A stretch of DNA of 64,000 nucleotides from Parelaphostrongylus tenuis (taxonomy: Eukaryota > Nematoda > Chromadorea > Rhabditida > Metastrongylidae). The translations under genes were made by a program, and so were the position numbers. Shown in pieces: positions 34,745 to 47,675 of this stretch (positions within the stretch are counted from its first letter, which is position 1; each line of letters begins with the position of its first letter). The stretch covers positions 30,789-94,788 of the forward strand of contig JAHQIW010006057.1 in assembly GCA_019055375.1 (NCBI GenBank), given 5' to 3'. Below the pieces are notes generated by a model. That model was not told the DNA's origin. It saw nothing but the letters and a program-made list of their open reading frames with translations, and searched no databases.

Positions 34745-36884
34745 TCGCTGAACAAAAACTTTTTATAGAGTATAAGAGTGCCAATAATCAATCAAAAGCT
34801 GAACTCTCTGGCAAACGGCTTTTTCGAAGACACCCTTTTACAACGTTATGTAAATCAAAATGAACTTATGTTTCACATCCGCCGCGTAACATTATTACTA
34901 CTTCGCTGGAAGCATGAAAAGCACATGATCGTGTCCAACAATGAAAATAAGTCCTCGATCCAACGATCCATTCTAAGCGGATGTGAACAACTATGGGTTT
35001 TATAAGAAAGGACGAGCCCCATAAAGGTCTCCCGTCCGGCCTACTCCTCCTTCTTACGTATCTCGGATAGTTACATAGAGGAAAAAGCGGAAACTCGTTA
35101 CAAACACAACGAATGCAAAACGATAGTGTGCTGTCACAAATACAACGGAAGGAAGAAGAGTAGTGCTATATACAGGCCAACGATAACGATATGAACAACA
35201 AGTGGGGTCACTATTGCTTGCTAAGTGTTCAGGTTGGCACTGCTCTCGCCCACTATGTCGAAGAGGGAAGAGAATTTAGTACAGTTGCTTTTTGTACGGC
35301 ACTCATGAGCAAACAGCCAAACATAGCACCAACAACTGTACAGAACCTAGAAAATACACCAAAAGAGGATGTCGAAGATCCGCTCATGCATCTGCAGCTA
35401 ATTAAGCTATTGTCAAAAAACAAAACGCACCTCATAGCACAGAAGTCCAAACAGATTTTTTAGGCAAGCACCTATATCTTGTCTCCAACACAAGAGGAAG
35501 AAAGATCGCAGAGAACGCCTAATTGCTTGGAAAATACCAATCTCACGCACTTCCTGGCTCCTCAGTACTACACTCTCATTAGCTGTTTTATGACCGTGGC
35601 CATTCATGAATGCACATCAACCTTCAAGTTTGCAACATTCATAAAGCATGGACAGAGAATTGCAACTAAATGAACTAGAACATAAGGCTTATGAAATGCC
35701 TTGAACTCCTCTTACTCTTCATTGAACCGACAAAAACTACCCTATGAACTCACGGAAAAAATTTTGAAGAAATTATAAGTCTCATTACCTAAAATCGCGC
35801 CGTCAAAGGCACCAATGTGGATAACCAGAAAACACATGTCCTAAATATACTCGTAAAAAAGATTGTATAGTTCTAGTCAACGATCCTATACAAGCGCGCC
35901 ATCTTTGGAATATGGGAGGAATCAAAGCGCTCGCTAGGAATTCTCAAGGTTAATACGCGAAGCGGTCATCATGGTACCATCATATCGTCTCATTCAAAGA
36001 CTGTTTCATAGACGACAGCCAGCTACACAAATCATGTTAAAATCCAGAAACGGGGCAGTCGGCACTGCTACTCGATCGGCAAACCGAGGATAGCACCAGA
36101 ATAAGGAGCGTGGAAGTAACAGATATCCAGTAGTCAAATGAATCAAGCCTCCGACGTCAACAGCAAAAGAACTATACAGTCTTTCTCTGGACCATCCTAC
36201 GCTCGAAGACGTTACCATATCTGCCAATGAGCAATTCCCTCAACAGCATTTCACCATCGGTCTTCAAATTCTGCTTGACTAGGCGAAAATTTACTATGTT
36301 TATTCGGCACAGCTATTCATATTCTATGGTTCATATTCACTTGCTGAATACCCCATCCCATTATTTTACCTACTACCCATATTCTCTGCTCTACCGTGAT
36401 GACGCATAAGTACAAAGAAGGGTCATTCGCTTCATGGAAATCACGGGAGTGTTTATGCATTTACAGAAAACTACCTGAATTGCACTGAAAGTTCACCCTC
36501 CTTTCGAGTTACTAACATAGAACTTATCAGAGCGGAATTTATGAGAATATCTGGTTGGGACCTACAATTTAGTAATTTGCATATTAAAGAGGTACACAAC
36601 ATTGTTACGTTTGTCGTCTACAAATATTTGGAAAATTGTCAGAACTTTTCCGCACCCTTTTACATTAGATTGGATGAAGTAGACAACACTGATCGTCAAA
36701 CTGTGAAATACCTGCATTTAACACTTTCCTCAATGTATTCCATGTGGCATAGACACATTAGTGTCCACACACGACTGAACAGCTAAATGATCCCTTTTTC
36801 AGCCCCAAAGAATTTTCCTTTTGATATTTCTTCCCGAAAGCGCATAAGAACGCATTTTTTGCTTTTACAAAAGGTTTCTGTAGT
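34745..36884. other. unrecognised, possible decayed element
   Basis: Several open frames of 60-90 codons with mixed composition (34778-35005 +, 35191-35463 +, 36006-36227 -, 36541-36786 +), slightly richer in GC than the surroundings, suggest degraded coding DNA. I could not assign a family, catalytic motif or repeat ends. Confidence 0.3.
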
Positions 36885-37360
36885 TTATCGATAGCTCCAA
36901 TCAAGTGAATTTCATTGGCATGCTTGATTTCTCAAATAGCCTATTTTTGGCGCCTTATCAGTCAAAACAAGATTTCGCTCCTCAGTCGAAGATTTCTCAC
37001 TGGATAAAAGTTTTGTTGTACTGAACTTTTGATCGTTAGATGAAGAAAATCATTCCGATCGTAAAGGATAATCTGGCTTATGGAAAGGACTTCTTCGAGC
37101 GTTGCAGCGACCGAAAGGATATTGGGCTTCACATTGGATGAGCACTTTTAGTCGGTTAGGGTGTGTAGGGTATTACAGCTCAAGTACCAATCCTCTGCAT
37201 AAATCACATGTGGATTTTTTGATGAAAAATATAGATCTCGCCGACTCTCCTTAATTTTTTCTACATGTCTATGTGCTTTTTCAGAAAAAAATTTGTTGAG
37301 ACTATTTCATCGCGTTTCAAAGATTGGCAAATTGACAATAAAATATAGATCACTGTTCAA
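36885..37360 (+). repeat. 480-bp dispersed repeat RC, copy 2
   Basis: See 22985-23463. The copies end at the same sequence (TAAAATATAGATCACTGTT), so this is probably a real element end. Confidence 0.8.
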
Positions 37361-38189
37361 TGCGTGTGCGTGGCGGCCACGCGCCGTCGCTGCATTGATT
37401 GCCCTAACCTATTAAAGCTCATGAGAAGTCCTTTCGAAAAGCCAGATGCATCACTGGAATCAGCAGAACTCAGACTATCGAATGGATTCTAAGTGTCTAA
37501 GGGATATGCTCTCCCCGACGAAAGACGCCTTGAAACGCCTCGAGTGTGAAACACATTATTATTTTTTCTTTAAGTGAACTGAAAGGTTTTCTTCAGAATC
37601 CATATATATCGCTGAAATTGTCTAGATTTGAGCTATTGATTAAGCTAAAAAGCAACTTGAAAAAATCGATTAACACCCTTGCTTTTGAAGGGGTGCGGAA
37701 AACAGTGATATTTTGAATGTGTGATACCCTGCCATCTGGTGCGAATTGCAGACCTATAAGAAGTTTTCTTTGAAGAGCAAACACAAATTTTTTAATCAGA
37801 AAGACTTACTCTGTCTAATGGCTAAAAGGTTGTTATTGAAAATCTTTTATCAAGCGAGAAATCTTGAAATGTGGAAGAAAATCTCATTTTGGCTGATACG
37901 GCGTTGAAACAAGCAATATGGGAAAAAATAGGCCTTCAAAATTCACTTGATTTAAGCTATCAAATAACCATATTTCGTCAAATAACAGCAAAGAATATGT
38001 TTTTATGGAAGGCCTCAAATGGCACCGCCACAATAGGACAGTACCGAATAAGTTGAAATTATTTATGATGAGCGATAATTTATTGATTAATGATATGTAT
38101 TATACCAATGGTTGGAGTACATTTATGGAGACACCTTGAGCTTGAGTGCTATTGAATTACTTGGGTACTTGAATACCTAGACGGTTCGT
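37361..38189. other. no gene; fragment of block E at the end
   Basis: 38085-38170 resembles 51935-51990 and 55540-55600 (shared ATGATATGYA and CTTGAGCTTGA). The match stops where the RTE fragment begins. No other feature is seen. Confidence 0.4.
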
Positions 38190-39690
38190 CCTCACGAACT
38201 GTACGGACCCCAGCACGTTTTCCATTCGCCTCTTCTTGCTATTGTTATACGTGGTGGTAGCACAATTTGAGCATGGTGGCTACCGCGAGTTTCTTATTGT
38301 GACCTCATAAATATCGGCAGCTGTGAGTGAGTACAGTTGATTAATTCTCCTTACAAACGCATATGCCCAGCGTGTGAGCGCGCGTCCTCGGGGTCGGGTA
38401 TGACCACGTTGAGTCCACTCTACAGTTCGTTTAGTCCATCTGTATTCCGATCCTCTTAATAGATGATCGGCCCATCGATGTTTCGCTATCAACGTGCATT
38501 CTTCTTGACCACGAAGCTGACACAACTTCCGAATAATTGGAGCTTCGCAAGCCCGCTGAATATTGTGAGAGCCGACTAAATCTCAGAAGACATCGTTCGC
38601 ACGCTCCGTGAGTTGTTTCCAGCAGTTTTGACATGGTCGGTATCAGCTCACGTTTCTCCCGCATAGCGGAGCGCTGGTAGGACTGTCAAATGAAAAACGT
38701 GAGCGCGTAGTGTGAGGCCCGCCATCTTGCTGGCGGTTTCTTTGAGAGACCCAGGTGCGGCCTATGCTGCTCTCCTTCTTGTGTCTAGCTCCTCTTTCAT
38801 ATTGTTCGTCATGTTCATTAAACGTCCATGATACACGTACGAGATGGTCTCCTTGATCGAGAAGGCGCCCAATTCAATTTGCTCTCCTTCGCACCATGGG
38901 TTTTTTTATGAGCTGTGTCTTCGCCATGTTCAAGCGTACCCCAACCTTTTTGCCGCTTTGTTGAGTTCCTTGAGCATCGTCTCTACTTTTTTAGTGCTTT
39001 TTGAAAAGATGACAATGTCGTCCACAAAACGAGGATTTGACAGGAATTTGCCATCTATTCGTATGCCTTTTTCGTCCCAATCAAGGATTCTATCATCCAC
39101 TGCAGTGCGGCGCTAAACTGCTTTGGCGAAAATTGTCACCTCGTTAGACCTACTTTCCCGATGGGTATGGTGAGGTGTCGTAGGAAAAGCCGCAATTTGG
39201 TGCTGCAGTTTCGATAGCATTCTGCCGTTAATCTTTTATAGCACCGATCTATACCTTGCTCGACGAGCCCTGATAGGATTGCGTGCGTTTCGCCTTTGTC
39301 AAACGCTTTCTCATGATTGATGAAGGTTAGAACAAGGGGCACATGGCATTCCCGGCAGATTTCGACGACCTGTGATACGGTTTGGATGTGGCCCACGCAA
39401 CAGAATCTTTTACGGAGTTCTTCTTACTCGGCTGGCTGTGCCTCATCCAGAATCGTCGGTATGCGCAAAAGGTTGACACTTCGTGAAGAGTTTGTAGAGT
39501 ACACTAACAAGCAAATCGCTCGATAATTACAAAGATCCTTCCGATCACCTTTTTCGTGAAGAATGACTGTGCGAGATAGCCTCTACTGGATTAGATGTCA
39601 TATGTGCTGTGAGAAGTACATGCAAATTATGACCTCGAGCTCTGAGAAAGTCGGCAGTGATGTTATCGGGTCCTGGAGCTGTGCGTTTTT
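38190..39690 (-). mobile_element. RTE-type LINE, RT fragment of 1.5 kb
   Basis: Minus-strand frames give, in order, TAPGPDNITADFLRARGH, a SVLYKLFTK-like stretch, HIQTVSQVVEICRECHVPLV, LTFINHEKAFDKGET (where RTE has FIDYEKAFDSVE, so the first catalytic Asp region is altered), CYRNCSTKLRLFLRHLTIPI, then KHRWADHLLRG and the RPRGRALTRWAYAF end. Frameshifts break it throughout. It belongs to a different RTE subfamily from the one at 28251. The 5' side is cut by a mariner relic at 39693. Confidence 0.8.
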
Positions 39691-39692
39691 TC

Positions 39693-39990
39693 ATGCATAC
39701 AAGACAATGCTAAGCCACACACTGCAAACAAGACTAAGGAGAAGTATGACAAATTGGAAGGAGTCGAGGTCTTTCCGCACACAACCTACAGTCCAGATGC
39801 TTCGCCGCCCAATTATGGTCTTTTCTGCTCAACGGAATTTTCTGCGTGGACTCCGATTCAGATTCCAGACATTTGATCAAGTTGAAGAACTATATCAGGA
39901 GTTTTTTGATTTTCAGCCAAGGAATGTTCTTTCAAGGAGATCTGGAAGCTTGCACATCGCAAGCAGAAAATTCTCTAAAGAATAATTTTT
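39693..39990 (+). mobile_element. mariner-family transposase C-terminal relic
   Basis: Reads LQDNAKPHTAN, then TYSPDASPPNYGLF. QDNA keeps the second catalytic Asp; the third, expected in PCDY, is replaced (PPNY). No TIR was identified; the fragment abuts the RTE relic. Confidence 0.7.
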
Positions 39991-40077
39991 GTCTTCTTTG
40001 AATTTACGTAAATATTTTGAAGTTCCAGCTAGTGCTAAAGTGCTTTTTCCACAACCAAATATAACATCTCCTCTCCT

Positions 40078-40300
40078 ACAAAGAAAAAGCCATGTAAAAA
40101 GCATGTTTCGAACAGCTGCCGATGTGTTTACCGTGAGAAAGCATAGAGTAGAATCCTTGAATTTGTCATGGGAGAAAGCCGTTTATAATGGATGTGGACT
40201 TGTAGCTTTGCGATATAGATTTAGTGGATTACGATGCATTTCCCCTGCTAATTCAAGTTTGGATCTTTGGTGTATATCCAAATATACATGACACAATTGT
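40078..40300 (+). mobile_element. PLE RT-thumb fragment
   Basis: Reads KSMFRTAADVFTVRKHRVES then LNL, matching the NMFGTAADMCIGEEQRVEF region of family 1 (61050 -). Short and isolated. Confidence 0.7.
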
Positions 40301-41366
40301 TTAGATATGGAAGGTGCAGCACGAATCCATGTGGTTTCTGCACTTATTGGTCCTTCACTTAGAAAGCTAAGTTCATTTAGAAAAAGCGACGAGCATATTA
40401 AAAATTGTTTGGCTCTTGATGCAGTTGAAATTTACACCTAGTACTTTTTTAATGAAGTAACTGAGGCATTTGGCCGACTAAGCTATGGGTAATATGATAT
40501 TTACACGCTTTCGAGAAGGCGAAATCCACGAAACTTCTTTTGTGTGAAAAATGCATAATGCTAAGTTCGAGCTAAGGTTTCCAAAAAAAGTCTTTAAGTA
40601 GCACTCAAAAGGTAGTGAGTAGTAATAACAATCACTTATCAACATTTATGATTACTGTTCGTCTAACTCACAATGAATGGCTGTAGAAATCAATGCATGC
40701 AGAGCAAATTGTGCAGCGGTGCGCGATTTTCGTCGTTTGGTCAAGGTTTTCTCTCCATTTAGCAAAAATTTTCGGAATATTTTTATTACTCAAAAGCAAA
40801 AAAATTTTCCTGCTCTCTTATATGCTATTGGTTCAGATATTGTGGCGTGCATAGAGAAAAGCTGTGGCTTACTACACGCTCATGCTGAACTTAGCAGTCA
40901 ATCATTTGTATTGAATTGTACAAAGGGTGTCACAACAAATATCTTCAGTTTTAATCTAACTCAGTTTTTGAAGGCCCAAAAGTCATCAAAGTGAATAAAG
41001 GGAAAACACTGAATTATTTGTCAACTATGCTGATGCAAGTTCTGCTAGATACGAGATCATCATAACTCTAACTATAACTAAGTTTATATCAGTCACTCGT
41101 TTTTTTTTCAAATATTTGAAGGTGAAGAATGTGAGAAAATGTCGGGAACTTCTAGGCATTTGGAGAATTCCAGCGTGGAGGAACAACTGTATTGAAGTAA
41201 AAGCCTTGGAACACTGGCGTCATGTAAACTATTGGTCAGAAATATGTGTCTCTAAAGAAGTCGATACTTTTCCAACGTATTTTTTGCTCTTTCCAGCATT
41301 TTAGTAATCAGTCGATAACTTAAACCTCGAGAATTTTGACAATGCGTTCTATTTTCTATGCCTTTA
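40301..41366. other. no recognisable gene
   Basis: A 105-codon plus frame at 40677-40994 has mixed composition but no identifiable motif and no paralogue in the window. Confidence 0.35.
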
Positions 41367-41755
41367 TGTTACTCCTGATTTTCTTTTTTAAGCCAAACAC
41401 GAGGTGTTGCAATAAACTTTATTTGACAGCTGACGTTTCGGCAGTTCGCCTTCTTCAAAACCTGGAAAGCTCAGATTGTCCGCAATCCAGTCAGTCAAAC
41501 ACCTTCATTACTTTTTGGAAAAAATCACTAGACCTAGATTTCAATCGCATCAGGCACAAAATCAACTCTCAACATACTCACCGCTTTTTACATGTGCTCC
41601 ATCGAATGATTCAAGTGGAGACCACCGGAAGGAGAGACACATAGGCTCGTAATGCATCCTACCCATCAAAACAACAGTCTTATATACTGACTCAAATCAT
41701 GAGTGGTAGCGAGGCATTCCTCAGCGAGACATTCAGGTGATAACGAGTCATTTTA
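41367..41755 (-). mobile_element. PLE family 1, 3' UTR and terminal repeat only
   Basis: Minus-strand copy of the family 1 3' end, closely matching 33246-33590. The hammerhead-like core reads TTGAAGA, so it is mutated. Confidence 0.8.
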
Positions 41756-43039
41756 TATTACGTTGTAACGGTTAAAATATAGTTTTACTTCACACTCATG
41801 CATTTTTCGCCGAACAAGAGTTTCCTCCAATAATTCAGTAGTTTTTCGATAGCACAAATATCGAAAAACTTGGCGGTGTTTTGAATTCCCAAAAAATACT
41901 CTTGTTGCGCTGCAACGCTGAGATTAATATTGCATTTCACATGCGGCACGCATATCTTGCGCCGGTAGGTGGTTGAATTTCGCTGTTGACATCAAGCCAT
42001 CGTGTTCATCAACCGATCGATAGCTTGAATCTCGAGAGCTTCAATGGTGCGCATGTTTTTCGGAAAGAAATTTATTAGTACCCCTTTGCAGTAGAAATAG
42101 AATTGTGTTGCACATTCAAGTACCTTTCGCGTGACACAGCTTTTCTCTCAAACTTCTATAACCATTCGAGTGCACAAGTCTCAGGAGTTCACAATGAAAT
42201 GTTCGTTTTCTGAGCGGAAGCTAGTTTTCTAGAGCGAAAAATACGTTTTTTCAAAGATGGGTGCTGATAGGTGAAGGAGTAGTCTTCGAAATGATGCACG
42301 CGCTCCTTTTAAACAATTACTCTAGCTACTTACTGCATTTACCTCCACGGAGACCTCTATTATAGGTTTTTAATCGTAGAAGATGTGCTTTTAAACTACG
42401 GTTTTGCAAGTGAGGCGATACAAATTCACATCAATGGTTGGAAAATTGCTTATTTTTCACAAGAACGTGATAGTACCGCTTAAAAATGAAGATTTTTGAG
42501 ACGATTCATCGTTCTTCGTATCAAAAAACCTCCATAAAAATTCATTTGTGATATTTGATCTTTTATTCAACGACAAAATACCTTTGACGTATGAACCTTA
42601 CCTATAATTATTAACATACGTGCTATGACATCCAAGCAGACAGGCAACATTTTAGGCATGAGATGTTAACTTTTTTCCTTTTAGAACGTTCTACGAAGGT
42701 TTCAAAAAACTGATTATCTCATAAAAATTATTTGAGATTTGGGCTATTGAATAACCAGTAAAACTTTGATGACGAGTCATACTGAAGCCACAGCCGAGCA
42801 ATAGAAGCAAATTCAGTGTAAAACATAGTTTTATTTTCGCTGGTATGACCTAATAAGACGCTTTTTTTTCAAAAATCAAACATTTCTTTGAAATCGCAGA
42901 GACTTTACGATTTTGAATAATTACAAAATGTCTGAGAGAAAGCCTTTGCTCAGCGAGAAAGCCTTTCAAACAATCGTATACCTCAGCTGGTAGATGTCGA
43001 CCCTTAAGTGTTAAGCGTTTGATTCAAGCGGCACCTGAA
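41756..43039. other. no gene; dispersed repeat X at 42770-42990
   Basis: AT-rich. 42840-42990 resembles 15590-15720 and 21870-22010. Near 42985-43030 there is a tRNA-like CTCAGCTGGTAGATG and GTTTGATTCAAG with no foldable tRNA around it. Confidence 0.4.
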
Positions 43040-43200
43040 CGATGAACGCTAATGGCGTACTGGCTATAGGTGCTCTGCATCACGTTTGATCGATCAATCA
43101 ATGGTTCTGTGTTCAGTCCCGCGTTCAAGACTCATGAGGCCTTTCATTTCTTCGGGGCCGTTGAGTTAACCAGACGTCTGGGGAAGATTCATTATACACT
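43040..43200 (+). mobile_element. tRNA-derived SINE, family 1, truncated copy c
   Basis: Head part only: AATGGCGTACTGGCTATAGG then TGCTCTGCATCACG, as in the copies at 10190 and 27849. The tail is lost. Confidence 0.6.
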
Positions 43201-43246
43201 GCAGTATGTGTCATTTATTCGATTCTATTCGGAGCAGTTCCCATGA

Positions 43247-45900
43247 CCGACTATCTATTAACCTCGACTTGCTTCAGTAATTCTTGATTTTCATCTGTGA
43301 GCCAAACACGAGGTGTTACATTGATCCTTACTCAACAGCTGACGTTTTGGCAGCTCGCCTTCTTCAGAGCCAGGAATGTTCAAGTTTTTGCACTCCAGAG
43401 AATGATAGAATGCTAAAGTTACTTTACGGAAAAAGTTCAATGATCTTTTGAGTATATCGCATGACATGATTTTGAGAAGGCATACGGATGCCGCTAATAA
43501 AGATCAAGCGAGTCACAATAGAGAAAATGATGAGCAAAGAAATTCAAGATCACGGTGTTAGGAGGCACAGCTCTCCCTGATGGTGCACGCTAGCTATTAG
43601 AACTGGGTCCAAGCTTCTATGTAACTTACATGAATTGCAAAATAAACCCCCCTAAGAAGGCCAAAGATGAAGAAACCAGTAAAAATAAGCGGCGAGTAGA
43701 AATTGTACCAATACTACCATTTCTTCAATCGTTCTGCAGGCAACAATACCCCAAAGAGGTTGATAGAAAATTCCGAAAATTTGTGGACGAAACTTTCAAA
43801 ACCCTTATTCACTATCGTTCAGAACGGTTTCACTCAAACCTAACAAAACTACAAAAGCGTGGCAGTGAAAGAGATTCGCGAGTTGCATGAGAGGAAAAAG
43901 GATAAAGCTAGTCAGTTAGTGATAAGGGTGGAGATATTGCAGTTATTTCGCAGCAGCTAGGTATTGCAATATCGAATAAGCATCTCTGAGATGCTTCGCC
44001 TTACCGATCATTTTCTGTAAAGAAATTTGAAAGGCGAAACCGCAGATTGAACAATGAGTGGGCCCGTACGGCAAAAGCGGCAGGCTTAAGACCATCTATC
44101 ATTTCCCAATTAGAAATTCAATCACCATCATGTCCTGTCTTCTACTTACTTATAAAAGCACATAAGATAGTATCCACTGATGATCTAACGTCTAACAATC
44201 CATCTCTATACAGGTTAGACTTATCATCAGTTGTGTGGGAAAACCGACGGATAGGATGGCATAGTTTTTAATTTTGATAACATCCCAGTTGCCAAGACAC
44301 ATTACAGCCCATGTGACAAACACTCAGATGTTTCTGGACCGTCTGCACGCGCACATCCAAATAACGCGTTCGTAATGGAGTCATCAGACGTTACTGCTCC
44401 CTGTACGAACGTGTCGAATGACTCTGCACTGTAAGCCACACACGAACTTCTTATAAAACATCAGGGAACTGTAAATATGTTTGGCTTAACGATTCAGCAG
44501 TTCGTGGTTCTATTATAGGAGTAGGTGAACTACTCAATCCTCAGATGGTCCGTAAGTATTTTGCTCAATTGAGAGGTTGGCAATATGGCAGCGACTGGCA
44601 CCTAGCCTGTTCTATTGTCTTTATGTCGAAAGTGTGAGCGCCAGTGAAGGATCTTCGACCAATACTCTACTATAAATATTTAGATGATTGCTTGATTACC
44701 TGTTCCACTCCAGAGGAATTGTATTATTGCTTTAGATTTTTGAATGAAAGGTCTGAGTATATAGGATTCACTCGTAAATACCAATAATAATTGACCTCTT
44801 GTCTTGAGCGTGCAAATAACCATAGCCGAGAGCGGCTACATAGCACAGTGGCACCGAAAGCCAAGTTATTAGAATGTCCTGGTTCACTATCTCTTCTCTC
44901 ATCCCTCACATGTGAAAAAGGCGTTAGTAAGAAACATGCCTCGAACGGTTGCCAATGTGTGCACTGGAGATGAACAGAGAGTAGAATTTGTGAAACTGGC
45001 TCAGGAAATAGCCACTCCTAATGGATACGAATTTGTAACCCTCGGCTTAGGTTTAGAGGCAACAACAGGTCTCCGAACAAAAATTCTATGGAAGGGAAAA
45101 TTCCGTTTATCCTCCCGTTTTTTTCAATGATATAAGTACAGCTATAAAACGTTGTTCCGAAAGAGCAGGTTTAGAGAAGTCGATGGCTATTATTGAAATA
45201 CTTCCGAATACTCTAAAACGCCAATTAGTTCACAGCCGCTTATATGACCGTCTATGTGTAATGAAAGATTGTAAAATATGTTCTGACGGCAGAAATGGTG
45301 ATGGCACAAGCGTAGGTGCGGTCTTCAATCTCTTGCAAAGCGTGCAACGATAAAAATATGTTGGCGAAACGTGTAGGCGGCTCTACGCCCGCATAGAAGA
45401 ACACCTAGCTGACAAGCTTCACAATGAGCGAAACACCCAGCTAGCTACACACAGAGCACAAAAACACGGCGGAGAAAATTTTGATATCGAAATCACCATC
45501 CTTGCGCAGGAAAATAAAACATCAGCGCGAAAGATTTTGGAATCGTTTTGAATTAACACGACCAATCCAACTATAAACCGCAGAGAGGAATGCCTCATTA
45601 TCACCTGTGATGTGAGCCGGTATATAAGACTTTTGTTTTGATGGGTAAGCTGCACTGCGAGCCTATGTGATCGTCTTCCGGTGATCTCCACTTGATTCAT
45701 TCAGTGACATACGAGAAGCGGCTAGTATGTTTGAAGTCGATTTTGTACTCTATACGATTGAAATGTAGATCTGGTGATTTTTTCTACAGAAGTAATGGAG
45801 GTGTTTGACTGATCAGATTCTATGAAATTCGACCTTTCCAGGCTCTGAAGAAGAGGAAGTGCCGAAAGATTAGCTGTCGAGTAAAGATTTATTCGCAGTA
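43247..45900 (+). mobile_element. PLE family 1, full-length but mutated, inverted terminal repeats
   Basis: About 2.65 kb. Order: tail and inverted terminal repeat (43247-43390), N-terminal block (43400-43890; KNKRRVEIVPILPFLQSF), RT (43910-45130; active-site motif YLDD near 44680), GIY-YIG (about 45300-45560) and sense terminal repeat (to 45900). Every coding block has frameshifts, so it is inactive, but it shows the whole family architecture in one piece. The RT aspartates are preserved. Confidence 0.85.
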
Positions 45901-46289
45901 TTAAATGAGGTTTTCGGATCTAAGTTCATCCCACACAGCAACTTCCAGTTGCCAACCAACTGCCACTAAGTCATTTAACAAGCAGTTCCTATTTGAAGAA
46001 AGCAGCTCCATGAGATAAATCCGGCCCATGTCCACCTCATTGAGATTCATGCCATGGTATATTATAACTGGATTGGCCAAAATTTCTCTATACGTAAAGA
46101 CAGTCAGAGGAGTTGCTGTATGGTCTTTGCTAGTTTCAGTTTTTTTTCTATCACATCCTTTCTAGAAGTAAGGTGGATGCTTTTCACAACACCACAGTGA
46201 TTCGCAAAACGCACCGATAAAGGACCTCATTATGCAGTACCATCTTTGGCGACATAAAGTTGCGAGTCTTTGTCAAGCTTGTGTTTCTT
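45901..46289. other. no recognisable feature
   Basis: Nothing supported. Confidence 0.4.
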
Positions 46290-46560
46290 TTTTGTAAGAA
46301 AAGGTAGTTGACGTTTCAGTGATTTCGCCTTCATTAGAGCCTCGACGTATAGAGTCAAACCCTGGTTACTCAACAATATTTTTCAGTCTAATCAAAGCCC
46401 AATTTGAAAGTTACGCAAGCAGTTTCACCCACTAAGGAAAGTCGTCATTAACTTCATCAGATGGAACAAAGTCATTCATGAATTCTGAACTGTCAACATT
46501 CGAACTTACTCAATCTGGAATTAAACAGAGATAAAGCGCCATATCAGCTTAAACTCATTT
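46290..46560 (-). mobile_element. PLE family 2-like terminal region
   Basis: Contains TTGACGTTTCAGTGATTTCG then CCTTCATTAGAGCCTCGACG, the pattern of PLE termini, and further on GAGATAAAGCGCCATATCAG, matching GAGATAAGGTGCCATATTAT at 3002-3022 in the family 2 copy. The hammerhead-like core is degraded (CTAATGA). Confidence 0.55.
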
Positions 46561-47585
46561 TAAAACTCCAGCAAATCGAGCATCGTTTTTGATTTCTGCC
46601 TCAGAATTGTGACTAATGCCTCAAACTCGTTGTCGCTGTGCCTTTTGCGCCCATGTGTTCCATAGGAGTTTTGTTATAGATGTTGAAGAGTTTTTTGGGA
46701 GTGGAGTTCGACCCCATGAACGCCGCGACGAGCATCAAAGCTTAGTTATGGATCCATATAACCTTACCTAGAGGATTGCTATGTCGAATTTTCGTTTCCC
46801 ATGCGACTGCTCTATGATGCGTGCACAAAGTGCTTTTCAGGTGACAAGTGACAACGTAATGTGCTCACTCGGATTTCTTAATTACCGCAGTGTTCATTGA
46901 AGTCTCACAATTCTAGTCAAACTCATGTGCCAGCATAGACTCATAACCAAAACAGTAATATGGGGATTAAAAATGTGAGGATACCTTCAAAACTTTTCTT
47001 TCCACTGAGCGAACTCTTTGTATCTTCTTCTCAGAAGGTGCCGGAAAAATGTGGTCTATCTCTAATTGCTTTTTACAGCAATTTCCTTGCATGAACAACT
47101 ACAAATCTTTTCATCCTCCCCTCAAAATTCCACGGAGAAGAGCGATTTAATTCCTGCGAAGAAGGACGGACAAACATGCGCGCTTTTCGCTAATGAAGTG
47201 TTTTGCAAGTTTCTATGAATTTCTTGTTCCACGAATAAGAACAAATAAAAGTACTAAAAATCACTAAATTAATAAAATTACTAGAAACTACTAATACTGC
47301 TACTAAGTACTATTTTCCAGCATAGACTACTCTTATTTAGAGATTTTACAGTAACCAATCTAAGGGATGGCATTATTTTACAAATATATATCCGATGATG
47401 ATATACGAAATTTTGAACATTTGACGGGATTTGTACCCGTATATCACCCTTTCCGAGGGGTGCTAAACAATGCTACCGTCTCTCCGTTCTGCCATCACCT
47501 TGTCGATATCGGCTACCAGATCAAGCCGCTGGAGGTTGGCTGGTGACAGATCGATACAACCGAATGCAAGAAAGAGTAATGGCAG
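46561..47585. other. no recognisable feature
   Basis: AT-rich and mostly closed in all frames. Nothing supported. Confidence 0.4.
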
Positions 47586-47675
47586 AGCGGGCGTTAGTGG
47601 TGCAATGGTTAATAGGAGTCTCCGGAAGGAGTAAAAGGCGGGTTCAAATCCCGTGCGAGCTTTGAGGTTAAGACC
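47586..47675 (+). repeat. tRNA-like sequence, SINE head
   Basis: Good T-arm (CGGGTTCAAATCCCG) and box A-like TAGTGGTGCAATGGTTAA, but the anticodon stem closes on a 4-nt loop (CTCC GGAA GGAG), so it cannot be a working tRNA. Similar to the SINE family 2 heads. Confidence 0.6.

Noticed and set aside
34422..34791. Phe/Ser/His-rich minus-strand frames of 88-120 codons
   Set aside because: They are translations of an AAATG-type low-complexity stretch.
38844..39116. 90-codon plus-strand frame
   Set aside because: Antisense shadow of the RTE reverse transcriptase fragment.
47586..47675. Functional tRNA gene
   Set aside because: The T-arm is good but the anticodon loop would have 4 nt, and no acceptor stem pairs.
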